Shown here: piece by piece, positions 1-9,011 of the stretch
How positions within the stretch are numbered: the first letter of the stretch is position 1
How the letters are laid out: the number at the start of each line of letters is the position of its first letter
Assembly: GCA_965230065.1 (NCBI GenBank)
Contig: OZ245942.1
Span: forward strand, 3,038,001 to 3,102,000
DNA: 64,000 nt
DNA from: G965230065 sp965230065
GTDB taxonomy: Bacteria > Bacteroidota > Bacteroidia > Cytophagales > Cyclobacteriaceae
Direction of reading: 5' to 3'
Notes under the pieces: generated by a model
The model's database searches: none
Seen by the model: only the letters and a program-made list of their open reading frames with translations
Told to the model about the DNA's origin: nothing
Position numbers and translations under genes: made by a program

Positions 1-455
1 TCATACTTTTTGCCTTCTTTGTAAAACATCATAAATACCATTTTTCGTTTAAAAGGCAGTTGGTTGAGGGCTTCATCGGCCAGGTTTTTATAATCGGCCC
101 ACACTGTCGGGTCTTCGGGGTGGCTTTGTTCCTGTAAAGCGTGCATCCTGATTTCCTGCTTGATATCCGACTCCTTGGTAGCCCTTTTCAGCAAGTTGAT
201 GATGCAGTGTTTTCCTATGGTGAAAAGGTAAGCTTTGAAAGAACCTTCGCGTTTGATACGCTTTCTGTTTTCCCACACTTTTACAAAAACTTCCTGCACT
301 ATATCCTTTGCCAGGGGCTCAGATTTGACAAAATTCAGGGCATGGAAATAAAGGGGTTCGTGGTATTTTTTGAAGACTTCCTCGAATGCATGTGCATTGC
401 CTTGTTGTAAGGCTTTTATCAAGCGGTTATCTTCATTATTGCTTATATCTTCCAT
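1..455 (-). CDS. ECF-type RNA polymerase sigma factor, 3' end cut by window edge
   Basis: Reading from the ATG at 455 gives about 151 residues that run off the window start. The sequence holds a sigma region 2 (EPLAKDIVQEVFVKVWENR, then FKAYLFTIGKHCIINLLKR) and the beginning of region 4 (LNQLPFKRKMVFMMFYKEGKKY). This is the standard layout of Bacteroidota ECF sigma-70 factors, which direct core polymerase to small sets of promoters, often for envelope or TonB-receptor genes. No anti-sigma gene is visible because the downstream side lies outside the window. The gene is divergent from the two-component pair that follows. The family call is secure; the regulon is unknown. Confidence 0.88.
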   Translation of the reverse strand, partial: MEDISNNEDNRLIKALQQGNAHAFEEVFKKYHEPLYFHALNFVKSEPLAKDIVQEVFVKVWENRKRIKREGSFKAYLFTIGKHCIINLLKRATKESDIKQEIRMHALQEQSHPEDPTVWADYKNLADEALNQLPFKRKMVFMMFYKEGKKY

Positions 456-565
456 GAATTGAGGTGGAAATGAAGGCTTTAATTTACAATATTTAAATTA
501 AATCAAAATATTTCAAATAAAGACTACAAAATCTCTTCAGAATTTGGAGCTAACTTTACGTTGTT

Positions 566-1249
566 ATGAAGTTACTCATTGTTGAGGATAACAGGCATCT
601 GGCACAAAATATAGAAGACTACCTCAAAGGGGAAGGAAATATCTGCGAATGTGCTTATACTTATCAGGAAGCTATTGATAAGATTGTGTCTTTTGGGTAT
701 GAAGTTTTGATCCTGGACATTATGCTGCCCGATGGCAATGGGCTGGATGTAATCAAGGCGCTTCGCAATATCAACTCCGAGGCAGGCGTGCTGATTGTTT
801 CGGCCAAAGACTCTTTGGATGATAAAATTGAAGGACTCAACCTGGGAGCAGATGATTACCTTACCAAGCCCTTTCACCTTTCTGAACTAAACGCGCGCAT
901 CAAGGCGATTTACAGAAGAAAAAACCTCAACAATAATTCGGCGGTCATTTTTAATGAACTGAAGCTTGACACCGATGCCCGCACGTTGGAGGTATGTAAA
1001 AACCCGGTAGAGTTGACGCAAAAAGAATTTGACCTTTTGCTTTTTCTGCTAACCAATAAAAACCGGGTGATTACCAAGCAGTCTATTGCCGAATACCTGT
1101 GGGGCGATTATGTAGATGCTCTGGATTCTTTTGATTTTGTATACCAGCACATCAAAAACCTGCGGAAAAAGATTTTGCAGGCCGGTGGCTCAGACTATAT
1201 ACAGACGGTGTACGGACTAGGTTATAAATTTATTTCGACTACGGTATGA
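566..1249 (+). CDS. OmpR/PhoB-family response regulator
   Basis: The 227-residue protein has an N-terminal receiver domain (about 1-115) with the acidic pocket near residues 7-8 (ED), phosphoacceptor Asp51 (LILDIMLPDGNG) and the conserved Lys101 (DDYLTKPF). A winged-helix DNA-binding domain follows (about 130-225) with the typical ending YIQTVYGLGYKF. Phosphorylation by the partner kinase should switch DNA binding. Its last four bases overlap the start of the kinase gene (ATGA), so the two are translationally coupled. The receptor gene directly downstream is an obvious candidate target or co-functional partner, but that is inference. Confidence 0.95.
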   Translation: MKLLIVEDNRHLAQNIEDYLKGEGNICECAYTYQEAIDKIVSFGYEVLILDIMLPDGNGLDVIKALRNINSEAGVLIVSAKDSLDDKIEGLNLGADDYLTKPFHLSELNARIKAIYRRKNLNNNSAVIFNELKLDTDARTLEVCKNPVELTQKEFDLLLFLLTNKNRVITKQSIAEYLWGDYVDALDSFDFVYQHIKNLRKKILQAGGSDYIQTVYGLGYKFISTTV

Positions 1250-2586
1250 GATTATTATTAAAAACATCGCTGCTTTACCTGCTCATCATCATGGTGGTGT
1301 TTAGCATTGGAAGCATCATTACCTTCGATATTTTTGATGAAGAAATCCAGACTGAAACAGATAAGTTTCTGAAAGAACGCTTCTATATGCTACACGAAAG
1401 CCTGCTGGCCGGCGAACCTGCCCATCCATATCCGGGAGAGAAGCTCATTATAGATACGGTAAATTACCAGCCTGAGACAACTGGGCGCGCGTCTTTTCAG
1501 TTTAGTGATACCCTGGCCATGCACAAGTATTTGAAAAGGATGGAAGACCACCGCAAACTGGTGGGTTATGCCCAGGTGAACGACACCTATCTGCAACTAA
1601 CGCTGTATGATGTTATCGTAGAAAAGGACGATATTATGGATGGAGTGGTGCAATCGCTCATCCGGCTTTTTGTTTTTCTGGGCATCGTGGTCATCATCAG
1701 TAGTTTCCTGATTTCCCACTTTTTGCTCAAACCATTTAATAAAACGCTGAGTGAGATTAAAAAATTTAACATCAAAGACCTGAAGCCCCTTTCCCTGGAA
1801 AAGACGAATACGAAAGAGTTTAACTCCCTGAACAGGTTTATTGAGCAAATGACCGAAAAGATGAGCCGTGATTATGGCAACTTAAAAGAGTTTTCTGAAA
1901 ATGCTTCCCACGAATTGCAAACACCCCTGGCTATTGCTAAAGGTAAACTGGAATTACTGCTGCAATCGAATAATCTATCTGAAGAGCATCTGCACATGAT
2001 AGAGACGGCATACCAGTCGATAGATTATATTTCAAAGTTGAGTAAGTCGTTGATGTTGCTTACAAAAATAGAGAACCAGGAATTTTCTGATTTTCAACAG
2101 ATCAACTTTTCTGCGCAACTCAATGATACGCTGGTTGAATTTGATGAATTGATTGTGTTGAAAAATATCAATCTGGATAGTGAAATAGAATCTGATTTTT
2201 ATATTTCAAACCATGTGATGTTATCAAAAATATTGATAAATAATCTTTTCAATAATGCGATAAAGCACAATACCCACGGTGGTAACATCAAGATAGTGCT
2301 TCATGGTGACAAGCTGGAAATTTATAATACGGGCGAACCACTGAAAGAAGCGCCGGAAGCGTTGTTTGAGCGCTTTAAGAAAGATAACCAGTCAAGCGAG
2401 TCAATGGGATTGGGACTGGCTATTGTAAAAAAAATATGCGACGTGAGCGGTTATCATATTCGCTACAATTACCAAAATGGATGGCATCATATTACGGTAA
2501 TCATGCGAAAAATAATAAATTCAGAATTGCTTCAGAATTCTTACAAAATTGAATCAGAGTCTGTTCCTATATTTGATAAAAAATAG
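1246..2586 (+). CDS. Membrane sensor histidine kinase
   Basis: This 446-residue inner-membrane protein has transmembrane segments at about 6-28 and 138-160 enclosing a periplasmic sensor of roughly 110 residues. The dimerisation box carries the phosphorylated His222 (ENASHELQTPLA). The ATPase domain shows an N box (NNLFNNAIKHN) and a G box (MGLGLAIVKKI). It is the cognate kinase of the response regulator whose stop codon it overlaps. The sensor region matches no ligand-binding family that can be recognised by eye, so the signal is unknown. About 67 bases separate it from the TonB-dependent receptor gene on the same strand. Confidence 0.94.
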   Translation: MRLLLKTSLLYLLIIMVVFSIGSIITFDIFDEEIQTETDKFLKERFYMLHESLLAGEPAHPYPGEKLIIDTVNYQPETTGRASFQFSDTLAMHKYLKRMEDHRKLVGYAQVNDTYLQLTLYDVIVEKDDIMDGVVQSLIRLFVFLGIVVIISSFLISHFLLKPFNKTLSEIKKFNIKDLKPLSLEKTNTKEFNSLNRFIEQMTEKMSRDYGNLKEFSENASHELQTPLAIAKGKLELLLQSNNLSEEHLHMIETAYQSIDYISKLSKSLMLLTKIENQEFSDFQQINFSAQLNDTLVEFDELIVLKNINLDSEIESDFYISNHVMLSKILINNLFNNAIKHNTHGGNIKIVLHGDKLEIYNTGEPLKEAPEALFERFKKDNQSSESMGLGLAIVKKICDVSGYHIRYNYQNGWHHITVIMRKIINSELLQNSYKIESESVPIFDKK

Positions 2587-2653
2587 CAGCAAGTTACAAG
2601 CCACATGCCAATTTAGCTTACGGCTAACAGCTTGAATCTTAAAAAAATCCTGA

Positions 2654-5113
2654 ATGAAAACATTGTACACAAAGGCACTTATGCTTTTAATGCTATCTGC
2701 ATTATTTTTCGTACCCGGTAAAATCCTGGCACATAACCAAAATAGTGCGATGGCAGATACGGCAACTGTTAAAGTTACCGGAACAGTGTATGATAATGAA
2801 AACAAAGAGCCCCTGGCTTATGCCTCAGTAGCCATTCTTAACAAACAAGACAGCACGCTCATAGACGGCGTTGTTACCGATGAAAAAGGAGGGTTTATGT
2901 TGGAAACTGCCCGGAAAGATTTTATGGTACGGGTTGAGTTTTTGTCGTACGAGTCTAAGTATTTTTCAGATTTTTCACGACAAAAAAACGGTGTTGTACA
3001 GCTCAATGACATATTTCTTACGCCTTCCGATAAAATATTGGAAGAAGTAAAAATCAGAGGGAAGCGCGAACAGGTACAGATTGCCCTGGACAAGAAGATT
3101 TTCAATGTAAGCGAAGATATTTCACGCTTTGGTGGCAATGCACAGGACGTGTTGGATAACATTCCATCAGTAACTGTAGATGTAGACGGAAACGTGAGCC
3201 TGCGGGGTAGCGACAATGTGCGTATTTTGATCAATGGGAAGCAGTCAGGTCTTGTGGGTATCAGCGGTGCCGATGCCCTGCGGCAGTTGCCTTCCAATAT
3301 GATTGAAAACGTAGAAGTGATAACCAACCCTTCGGCCAGGTACGATGCTGAGGGCATGGCGGGTGTGATTAACATTGTACTGAAAGAAGACCAGGCCAAA
3401 GGACTAAACGGGTCTTTTGATCTGTATGCCGGGTATCCGCACAATTACAGTGCTACGGCCAATGTTAATTACCGGCACAATAAATTCAACTTTTTTGGCA
3501 GCTATGGTTATCAGTACCGCAGCCGTCCCGGCAATGCTTACCAGCGGCGTACACACACACAGGGTGACTCAATAAACGTATTGGTACAAGACGAGGACTT
3601 TACCCGCTCTGAATATTCCCATAATTTCAGGATAGGGCTGGACTATATGTTTAACGAAAAAAACACACTCACCGGGGCTTTTTTCTACCAAACCGGGCAT
3701 GGTACCAATATCAATGAAATCAACCAGTTGACTTATGACGGTGACGATAAGCTGATTGGTGGAAAAGTGAGGAATTTTGAAGAAAAAGAAACCGAGCCAA
3801 ACCTGGATTATAACCTTTCATACAAACACGATTTTGGCAAAAAGAACCATACTCTTACCGCCGATGTGAACTACACCTACGGCTATGAAGAAGAAGTCGC
3901 CGATATTGTAGAATCTTCTTATGCAGATGATGTTCCGGTAGATGGAGACCTGCTTACGCAATATTCAAGTATAAAAGAAACGCAGGACAACCTGGTAATA
4001 CAGGCTGATTATATACAACCCATTTTTGGAAAAGGGCAGTTGGAGGCTGGGTATAAAGGCAGTATCCGTAATATCAACAATGATTATTATGTAGAAGAAC
4101 TACAAGATGGCGAATGGGTTGAAATTCCTGAAGTGAGCAATCAGTTTGATTATGATGAAAATATTCATGCCCTTTATACCACCCTGGGCGATAAACAAGA
4201 GAAGTTCACTTATCAGTTGGGTGTACGCCTGGAGGCCACGCAAATTGGCACCCGCTTGCTGGAGTCTGATGAGCGCACGAATAAGGAATATGTTAACCTG
4301 TTCCCTACAGGGCATTTTGCCTATAACTTCAAAGATAACAATACCGCTCAAATCAGTTACAGCCGCCGTATCGACAGGCCCTATTACCGTTCGTTAAGCC
4401 CGTTTTACAATTACACCAACCCCTACTATATACGCACGGGCAATCCAGACCTTGATCCTGAGTTTACGCATTCCCTTGAACTGAGCCACATGAAAAACTG
4501 GGAAAAGACTTCTTTAAGTTCGGCAGTGTATTACAGGCATACCGATGGCGTAGTTGAACGTATCCAGTATGTGACTGATGATGGGGTTACCATTAGCCGA
4601 CCCGAAAACCTTTCTACAGAAAATTCTATGGGCCTTGAGTTTGTCGTTTCTTCCGATATTTTTGAGTGGTGGCGGATGAACGGTAGTGCCAACTTTTTCC
4701 GCAGCATTGTAGATGGGGAAAACCTGGGGGAAAACTTTTATGCGGATACGTATAGCTGGTTTGCCCGCGTAAACTCACGCATGGACCTGAAAGTGGTTAA
4801 TTTTCAGCTTATGTTTAACTACCGTGCCCCGGCCAAAACTACACAGGGAAGGCGCGACGCTTACAGCTACACAGATATAGCTTTTACCCGTGAGGTATTT
4901 GGGGATAAAGGCACTTTATCTTTGAAAGTGAGTGATGTATTCAATTCACGGATATACAGCGGCACCTCTGAAGGTGAGGACTTTTATATAGAAAGAGAAT
5001 ACCGGCGGTCGGTAAGGCAGGTAACATTAGGCTTTACGTTCCGCCTCAACCAGGAAAAACGCCGGGAACGGGAAGACGGTGGCTCCTTTGATGGTGGAGG
5101 CGATGAGTTTTAA
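2654..5113 (+). CDS. TonB-dependent outer-membrane receptor (OMP_b-brl_3 type)
   Basis: The 819-residue protein starts with a signal peptide (about 1-26). A carboxypeptidase-regulatory-like beta-sandwich follows (KVTGTVYDNENKEPLAYASV, about 40-120), then a plug domain (about 140-240, with NIPSVTVDVDGNVSLRGSDN and NPSARYDAEGMAGVINIVL). The rest is a long barrel ending in an Arg-rich tail (RLNQEKRRERED) and a Gly-rich stretch. It belongs to the non-SusC branch of Bacteroidota receptors, and no SusD partner lies nearby. Such proteins import a ligand across the outer membrane using TonB energy. The upstream two-component pair on the same strand suggests signal-dependent expression. The ligand cannot be deduced. 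Confidence 0.9.
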   Translation: MKTLYTKALMLLMLSALFFVPGKILAHNQNSAMADTATVKVTGTVYDNENKEPLAYASVAILNKQDSTLIDGVVTDEKGGFMLETARKDFMVRVEFLSYESKYFSDFSRQKNGVVQLNDIFLTPSDKILEEVKIRGKREQVQIALDKKIFNVSEDISRFGGNAQDVLDNIPSVTVDVDGNVSLRGSDNVRILINGKQSGLVGISGADALRQLPSNMIENVEVITNPSARYDAEGMAGVINIVLKEDQAKGLNGSFDLYAGYPHNYSATANVNYRHNKFNFFGSYGYQYRSRPGNAYQRRTHTQGDSINVLVQDEDFTRSEYSHNFRIGLDYMFNEKNTLTGAFFYQTGHGTNINEINQLTYDGDDKLIGGKVRNFEEKETEPNLDYNLSYKHDFGKKNHTLTADVNYTYGYEEEVADIVESSYADDVPVDGDLLTQYSSIKETQDNLVIQADYIQPIFGKGQLEAGYKGSIRNINNDYYVEELQDGEWVEIPEVSNQFDYDENIHALYTTLGDKQEKFTYQLGVRLEATQIGTRLLESDERTNKEYVNLFPTGHFAYNFKDNNTAQISYSRRIDRPYYRSLSPFYNYTNPYYIRTGNPDLDPEFTHSLELSHMKNWEKTSLSSAVYYRHTDGVVERIQYVTDDGVTISRPENLSTENSMGLEFVVSSDIFEWWRMNGSANFFRSIVDGENLGENFYADTYSWFARVNSRMDLKVVNFQLMFNYRAPAKTTQGRRDAYSYTDIAFTREVFGDKGTLSLKVSDVFNSRIYSGTSEGEDFYIEREYRRSVRQVTLGFTFRLNQEKRREREDGGSFDGGGDEF

Positions 5114-5207
5114 TCAGGTAAAAAAATAATGAATACGAGGTGGTGTTTCCGCGGGGCTGCTGCCGTAAGGTAGTTAGCCTCTGCGGAGACTTTCTCCAAA
5201 GCTAAAA

Positions 5208-5286
5208 GTAGGCAGCAGCAGTAGCAGGAGGCAGTCATGGGAATAAAAGACACAGACTGCCTCCTGCCACTGCCTGCAGCTACTAC
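5208..5286. repeat. Imperfect inverted repeat of the 'GGCAGT' class
   Basis: Two arms (5208-5236 and 5254-5286) pair across a short loop; the core TAGCAGGAGGCAGTC faces GACTGCCTCCTGCCA with one mismatch. The repeat lies between the convergent receptor and GATase-like genes. It could work as a bidirectional terminator-like hairpin. The same sequence class recurs at 16946-16970 and 29817-29870. Confidence 0.6.
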
Positions 5287-5290
5287 TACA

Positions 5291-6532
5291 TTACGTTTTC
5301 TGCTTCTTCTTCTTTGCCGAAGGAAACAACACATTATTCAAAATAAGCCGGTAGCCGGGAGAATGGGGATGTAATTCCAGATTAGGGTATCTTCCGCGCC
5401 CACGGCCGGGTATGCGCTCCGGGTCATGCCCGCTGTAATACGTCCAGTGCCCTTTTCCAAATTCACCATAAATGTACCGTACCCTGTTGGCCTCAGCATT
5501 TTCTCCCAGTATGAGTGCCCCGGGTTTTACCAGTACTTTCTCAAAAGCGGTCGTTTGCCCGAAAAACTCCCTGATGACGTGCTCATGGTTTTGCGTAAGC
5601 AGGGCGGGCACAATATCCCACTTGGCCGAAAACTCAAACAGGGTGAAGTAATCGTCAATAGGCTCATAATAACTAAGCCGGCCGGTGTTGATATCAGAAA
5701 ACCTCCGGCCCGATTCCAGGGTGAAGTTCTCAAAGGCAAATGATTTGCTGAAATCCAGTTTTTCCTGTATGTTCATGTCTACATCACCATCATCAGAATA
5801 GCTATTACTGAGGTCCATACCATTGGCTGCCAGGGCAATGTCAAAGGTTTCGGCACCCGAACACATGGCAAACAAATACCCGCCTGTGGCACAGAAGCTT
5901 CTGATTTTTTTGGTTACGTCAAACTTCATGGCAGGTACTGATGCATACCCGTACCGCATGGCCGTAGCTTCCTGCATTTCTGCTTCTAAAATGGCCGATG
6001 CCCTCCAGCGAAAACGATGAATTTGCCCGGTGAAATCTTCGTGGTGCAGGTGCAGCCAGTCAAAATTATCCAGCTCGTTCAGCAATACTTCTTCATCGTA
6101 AATCAACGTATAGGGGATTTCGGCAAAATCGAGTACGGCAATTACCGCATCTGTTTCATCCAGAATTAACTCGTTTTTTGGGGAATAGACGGCAATTTTC
6201 GGAGCTGTTTCCATCTTCACCGCATTCATGTTAATGCTTGGGGAGGCAATCTGATGCAAAAGTGCCTGTGTTTGTTCGTCGGTCAGGAACTCCAGGGAAA
6301 CACCCCGTATGCCACACTCGTTCATTACGGTGGGTGAATAGGTAATCAGAAAACTTCCTCCCCGGTAATTCAGCAGCCAGTCTACAACCATGCCTTGCTG
6401 TAAGGTAAAATAAGCAATCCCATAAGCCTTTAAATGATTTTTCTGGGTTTCATCCATAGGAATCAGGATAGAAGCCGCATGGTTGACTGTAATGGAGAAA
6501 ATAAGCAGGAGGGTAACCACAAATCTACACAT
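5291..6532 (-). CDS. Exported glutamine-amidotransferase-like protein of unknown function
   Basis: The 413-residue protein starts with a signal peptide (about 1-20, ending NHAAS), so it acts outside the cytoplasm. Residues from about 22 on (ILIPMDETQKNHLKAYGIAY) match a Bacteroidota family that, from memory, is often labelled 'asparagine synthetase B'. No asparagine-synthase ATP-binding domain is visible here. The stretch FAMCSGAETFDIALAANG resembles the nucleophile elbow of class-I GATase/DJ-1-like folds. The C-terminus (YYSGHDPERIPGRGRG, then LHPHSPGYRLILNNVLFPS) is well conserved in the family as I know it. The label 'asparagine synthetase' looks misleading; the true function is unknown. 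Confidence 0.6.
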   Translation of the reverse strand: MCRFVVTLLLIFSITVNHAASILIPMDETQKNHLKAYGIAYFTLQQGMVVDWLLNYRGGSFLITYSPTVMNECGIRGVSLEFLTDEQTQALLHQIASPSINMNAVKMETAPKIAVYSPKNELILDETDAVIAVLDFAEIPYTLIYDEEVLLNELDNFDWLHLHHEDFTGQIHRFRWRASAILEAEMQEATAMRYGYASVPAMKFDVTKKIRSFCATGGYLFAMCSGAETFDIALAANGMDLSNSYSDDGDVDMNIQEKLDFSKSFAFENFTLESGRRFSDINTGRLSYYEPIDDYFTLFEFSAKWDIVPALLTQNHEHVIREFFGQTTAFEKVLVKPGALILGENAEANRVRYIYGEFGKGHWTYYSGHDPERIPGRGRGRYPNLELHPHSPGYRLILNNVLFPSAKKKKQKT

Positions 6533-6874
6533 AAGCTTTCTCGGTTAAGGGTGCTTACTAAAGTTCCTCATTTTTTCGCACAATTCCCAATAAAAGCCAA
6601 CATACCACACCTGCTTGGTAAGCGTGCTACGCCTGCACAAGTCTTTCGGGGGTTATTCCTGATGGGCTTTCTGCCAAATCTTGTTTGGGTATGTATTTTT
6701 TTCCACAATTTGTCTCATTCTTACCCATTTGGTTTGTGGGTTTACATTAAGTGCTTGTTTATAAGTATTTGATTATCAATATGTTGGTAATATTACTTTT
6801 TTTGGCACAATTGTGTAAATACCTACCAAACTTATCTATTCAGTATCATATAAAACACATTAACTCAGCTCATT
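6533..6874. other. Intergenic, no gene seen
   Basis: These 342 bases separate the start of the exported GATase-like gene from the PRC-barrel gene, so promoters for both divergent genes must lie here. No convincing ORF, hairpin or consensus promoter was found. A TTGGCACAATTG stretch near 6800 only superficially resembles a sigma-54 site. Confidence 0.5.
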
Positions 6875-7246
6875 ATGAACAACTCAGGAAACGAATTATT
6901 CGCATCTGCTTCATCCTTAAAAGGTACTATTGTGAGGAATATATTGGACAAAAAAATAGGTGAAATTGAGGAGGTAGTGTTAGATGCTGCCGGCCAGGTT
7001 ATATACGTTATTCTCCAGATAAATACCGGGTTTATGGGGATGAAAAACAGTTATTATATTGTGCCCTGGGAAGCTTTTCATTATGATTTGTTTCAGGACC
7101 AGGAACCAACGGTTGTTTTAGAAATGGATAATGATGAGTTGGAAAGAAAGTATGGTTACAGTAATAAAAACTGGCTCTTGATTCCGAAAAAATTTACCCA
7201 AAAACTCCTCAGGAATCAACGGGCTTCTTCCCTTACCCTATCCTGA
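6875..7246 (+). CDS. PRC-barrel domain protein
   Basis: The 123-residue soluble protein fits a single PRC-barrel domain over about residues 12-100: an early strand at LKGTIVRNILDKKIGEIEEVVLD, a strand pair at VIYVILQINTG, and the motif YYIVPWEAFHYD. PRC-barrels are small beta-barrel modules used in RNA processing, photosynthesis and stress proteins. Stand-alone bacterial versions are usually stress-related but of unproven function. Its 3' end overlaps the convergent App1-like gene by 31 bases. Confidence 0.75.
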   Translation: MNNSGNELFASASSLKGTIVRNILDKKIGEIEEVVLDAAGQVIYVILQINTGFMGMKNSYYIVPWEAFHYDLFQDQEPTVVLEMDNDELERKYGYSNKNWLLIPKKFTQKLLRNQRASSLTLS

Positions 7247-8337
7247 CGAACTTTTTCTACCTGTTTAGGATGAATCCATCCCTTGCTTGCCGCATGTTGT
7301 GCAGCATCTTCTGAATGCTGGCAGGAAAGCAGGGGAATATTCAATTTTTCCAGTTTATTGGCTATTTTTCTAACGTTTGTATCACGCTCATTTTTACTCA
7401 CATCACGTATATAAATGGCCAGCACTTTATCAGTATGTTCATGGGCAATTTCTTCATAGATTTCCGCATCTTTTTGCCCGCTATCTCCAATGAGTATAAA
7501 GGGCAAATCGGGATATGCTTCAAATATTCTATCAATTTTCTCCTTCTTATGGCTTGTATGGCCTGATTTGATGAATTTATCTTTATTAAGTCCCATATCC
7601 CTCAACAAAAAAGGGCCTTTTGGAATTTCATTTATTGTACAAAAGTGAACAAGCAAGTCATACAGGTTCCAGGGGCTGCTGGATACATAAAAGACGGGGT
7701 TGTGTTGTTTTTCATCACTTCCTTTTTGTAAAGCCTGATACAAGGCAGCTACGCCCTCAAAGGGTTTTCGGGTCTTGGCATTGTTGAGAAATATTAGCTT
7801 TCCTTTTTGAATAAGGTCGGTAGACCGGGAAACCAGAATGGTATCGTCCACATCCGAAATAACGCCAAATTGTGCGCTTGACGGAGGAATCATGATATTA
7901 CCTGTGGCATGTACATCGCCCTGGTTGTCTGTGATTTGATCCTGAAGCGTAAATTTTATGTCATTCCAGATGCGTTTCGGGGCGATGGGTTCTTTTACTG
8001 GAAAACTCACTTCAAAGTATCCTTCGCTGTCAGTTGTCAGGATTTTCTCCTGTCCCTGAAAAACAGCCTGGATATTGGTATTGGGAATTTCGTCGCTTTC
8101 GTATCGTTTCAGCATTGTAATCATATTGCTCCACATGGAGGCGCTTTCTTCCGGGTGTGCAATTCCTTCGTCTTCCAGCAGCCTGCCTGATATATACACA
8201 GAAGTATGATTGCCAAATCCCCGGTAAGGTAATATAGTAAAGGGACCAAGCTTGTTTAGCTTTTTTTTGACAATAAATAAACTTTTATCATAGGCAGTTT
8301 CAATACCACTCAATAGTTTTAGTACAGTATCTTTCAT
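7216..8337 (-). CDS. App1-type phosphatase (DUF2183, HAD-like)
   Basis: The protein is 373 residues from the preferred ATG at 8337 (MKDTVLKLLSG); an upstream in-frame ATG at 8385 would add 16 unlikely hydrophobic residues. The N-terminal half is a beta-sandwich-like region (YRGFGNHTSVYISGRLLEDEG). The C-terminal half carries the HAD-like motif DVDDTILVS followed by FYVSSSPWNLYDLL and FILIGDSGQKDAEIY. This order is diagnostic of the App1 family, whose yeast member is a phosphatidate phosphatase. Bacterial copies presumably act on a phospholipid or phosphate ester, but the substrate is unproven. No signal peptide is seen. Confidence 0.88.
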   Translation of the reverse strand: MKDTVLKLLSGIETAYDKSLFIVKKKLNKLGPFTILPYRGFGNHTSVYISGRLLEDEGIAHPEESASMWSNMITMLKRYESDEIPNTNIQAVFQGQEKILTTDSEGYFEVSFPVKEPIAPKRIWNDIKFTLQDQITDNQGDVHATGNIMIPPSSAQFGVISDVDDTILVSRSTDLIQKGKLIFLNNAKTRKPFEGVAALYQALQKGSDEKQHNPVFYVSSSPWNLYDLLVHFCTINEIPKGPFLLRDMGLNKDKFIKSGHTSHKKEKIDRIFEAYPDLPFILIGDSGQKDAEIYEEIAHEHTDKVLAIYIRDVSKNERDTNVRKIANKLEKLNIPLLSCQHSEDAAQHAASKGWIHPKQVEKVRQDRVREEAR

Positions 8338-8455
8338 GGGCAGGTACAATATAGCAGAAGCCAGAACTATTTGGATACAAGGCAAACCCTATACAAAGGC
8401 AACGCCTGTAACGTTCTGGCTTCTGTGATATATAGATGTTATTATGGTGTTATGG

Positions 8456-8617
8456 TCATCTTCTGACAAGTCCCATAATCAAGGAGATAACGAGCAATAC
8501 CAAAAAGATGAAGAATATAATTTTAGCAATGGATGCGGCTCCGGCGGCAATACCTCCAAAACCAAAGATTGCTGCAATAATTGCGATAACGAGGAAAATG
8601 ATTGTCCAGCGTAACAT
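8456..8617 (-). CDS. DUF1328 (YtjA-like) small membrane protein
   Basis: A 53-residue ORF starts at the ATG at 8617 (MLRWTIIFLVIAIIAAIFGF) and ends MGLVRR. It has two hydrophobic helices around a Gly/Ala turn (GGIAAGAASIAKI), the exact size and pattern of the DUF1328 family. These peptides are inner-membrane proteins of unknown function, often induced by stress. The gene sits just upstream of and in the same direction as the App1-type phosphatase, with about 118 bases between them, so they could be co-transcribed. Confidence 0.85.
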   Translation of the reverse strand: MLRWTIIFLVIAIIAAIFGFGGIAAGAASIAKIIFFIFLVLLVISLIMGLVRR

Positions 8618-8918
8618 GATTTTATTGTTTAAGGTTGATAGTTGATTTAATTACCTTTTTAGTACGTAATAACTATGCCATTGCCTTAAATCGCTACAAA
8701 TGGGGAAATTGGGTCAAAGAATGAAAGAAAATGAGGTTGTTTTGATTCGGTTTTGTAGAGTTATTTCTACAAAAATAGGTTTGGTCAAAGTTTGTCTTTT
8801 AGCGTTAAAAAGACTAACCCATTTAAGCCTCGTTGCAAACGAGGCCTATTCTATCGTCCTCATCTCCAGACGACCGGCGTCCTGGCGAGGATGCGATGGC
8901 ATTTTTAACGCAAGGATA
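8618..8918. other. Intergenic, no intact gene
   Basis: This stretch lies between the DUF1328 gene start and the relic of a T9SS sorting tail. It has a short GC-richer patch at about 8830-8900 that remains open in the relic's reading frame (up to a stop near 8830) but matches nothing recognisable. Confidence 0.4.
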
Positions 8919-8996
8919 TTGTTTCAGTATTTTAAGATGGGTGAGTGTGGCAAAACCTGTATAGTTGAGCATATATACCTCTTCTGGCAGGGAATT
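8919..8996 (-). pseudogene. Relic of a T9SS C-terminal sorting domain
   Basis: Minus-strand translation gives EEVYMLNYTGFATLTHLKILKQ, which aligns closely with the last residues of the neighbouring T9SS protein (GVYLLTLTDFATRTHLKMLKQ); the DNA is also clearly alike. The relic lies in the same reading frame as the glycerophosphodiesterase gene, five codons after its TAA stop, and has no stop of its own directly after KQ. It is best read as the leftover tail of a deleted T9SS cargo gene, or a partial duplication of the neighbour's 3' end. Confidence 0.65.
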
Positions 8997-9011
8997 AATT
9001 TTTACTGCATT

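Noticed and set aside
6795..6812. TTGGCACAATTGTGT resembling a sigma-54 promoter
   Set aside because: The GG is present but the second element is not GC at the required 10-base distance.
8830..8900. GC-rich patch as another copy of the 'GGCTTCGGTCCCGGCGGGGA' element
   Set aside because: Only short GACCGGCGTCC-like similarity by eye, not enough to assign.
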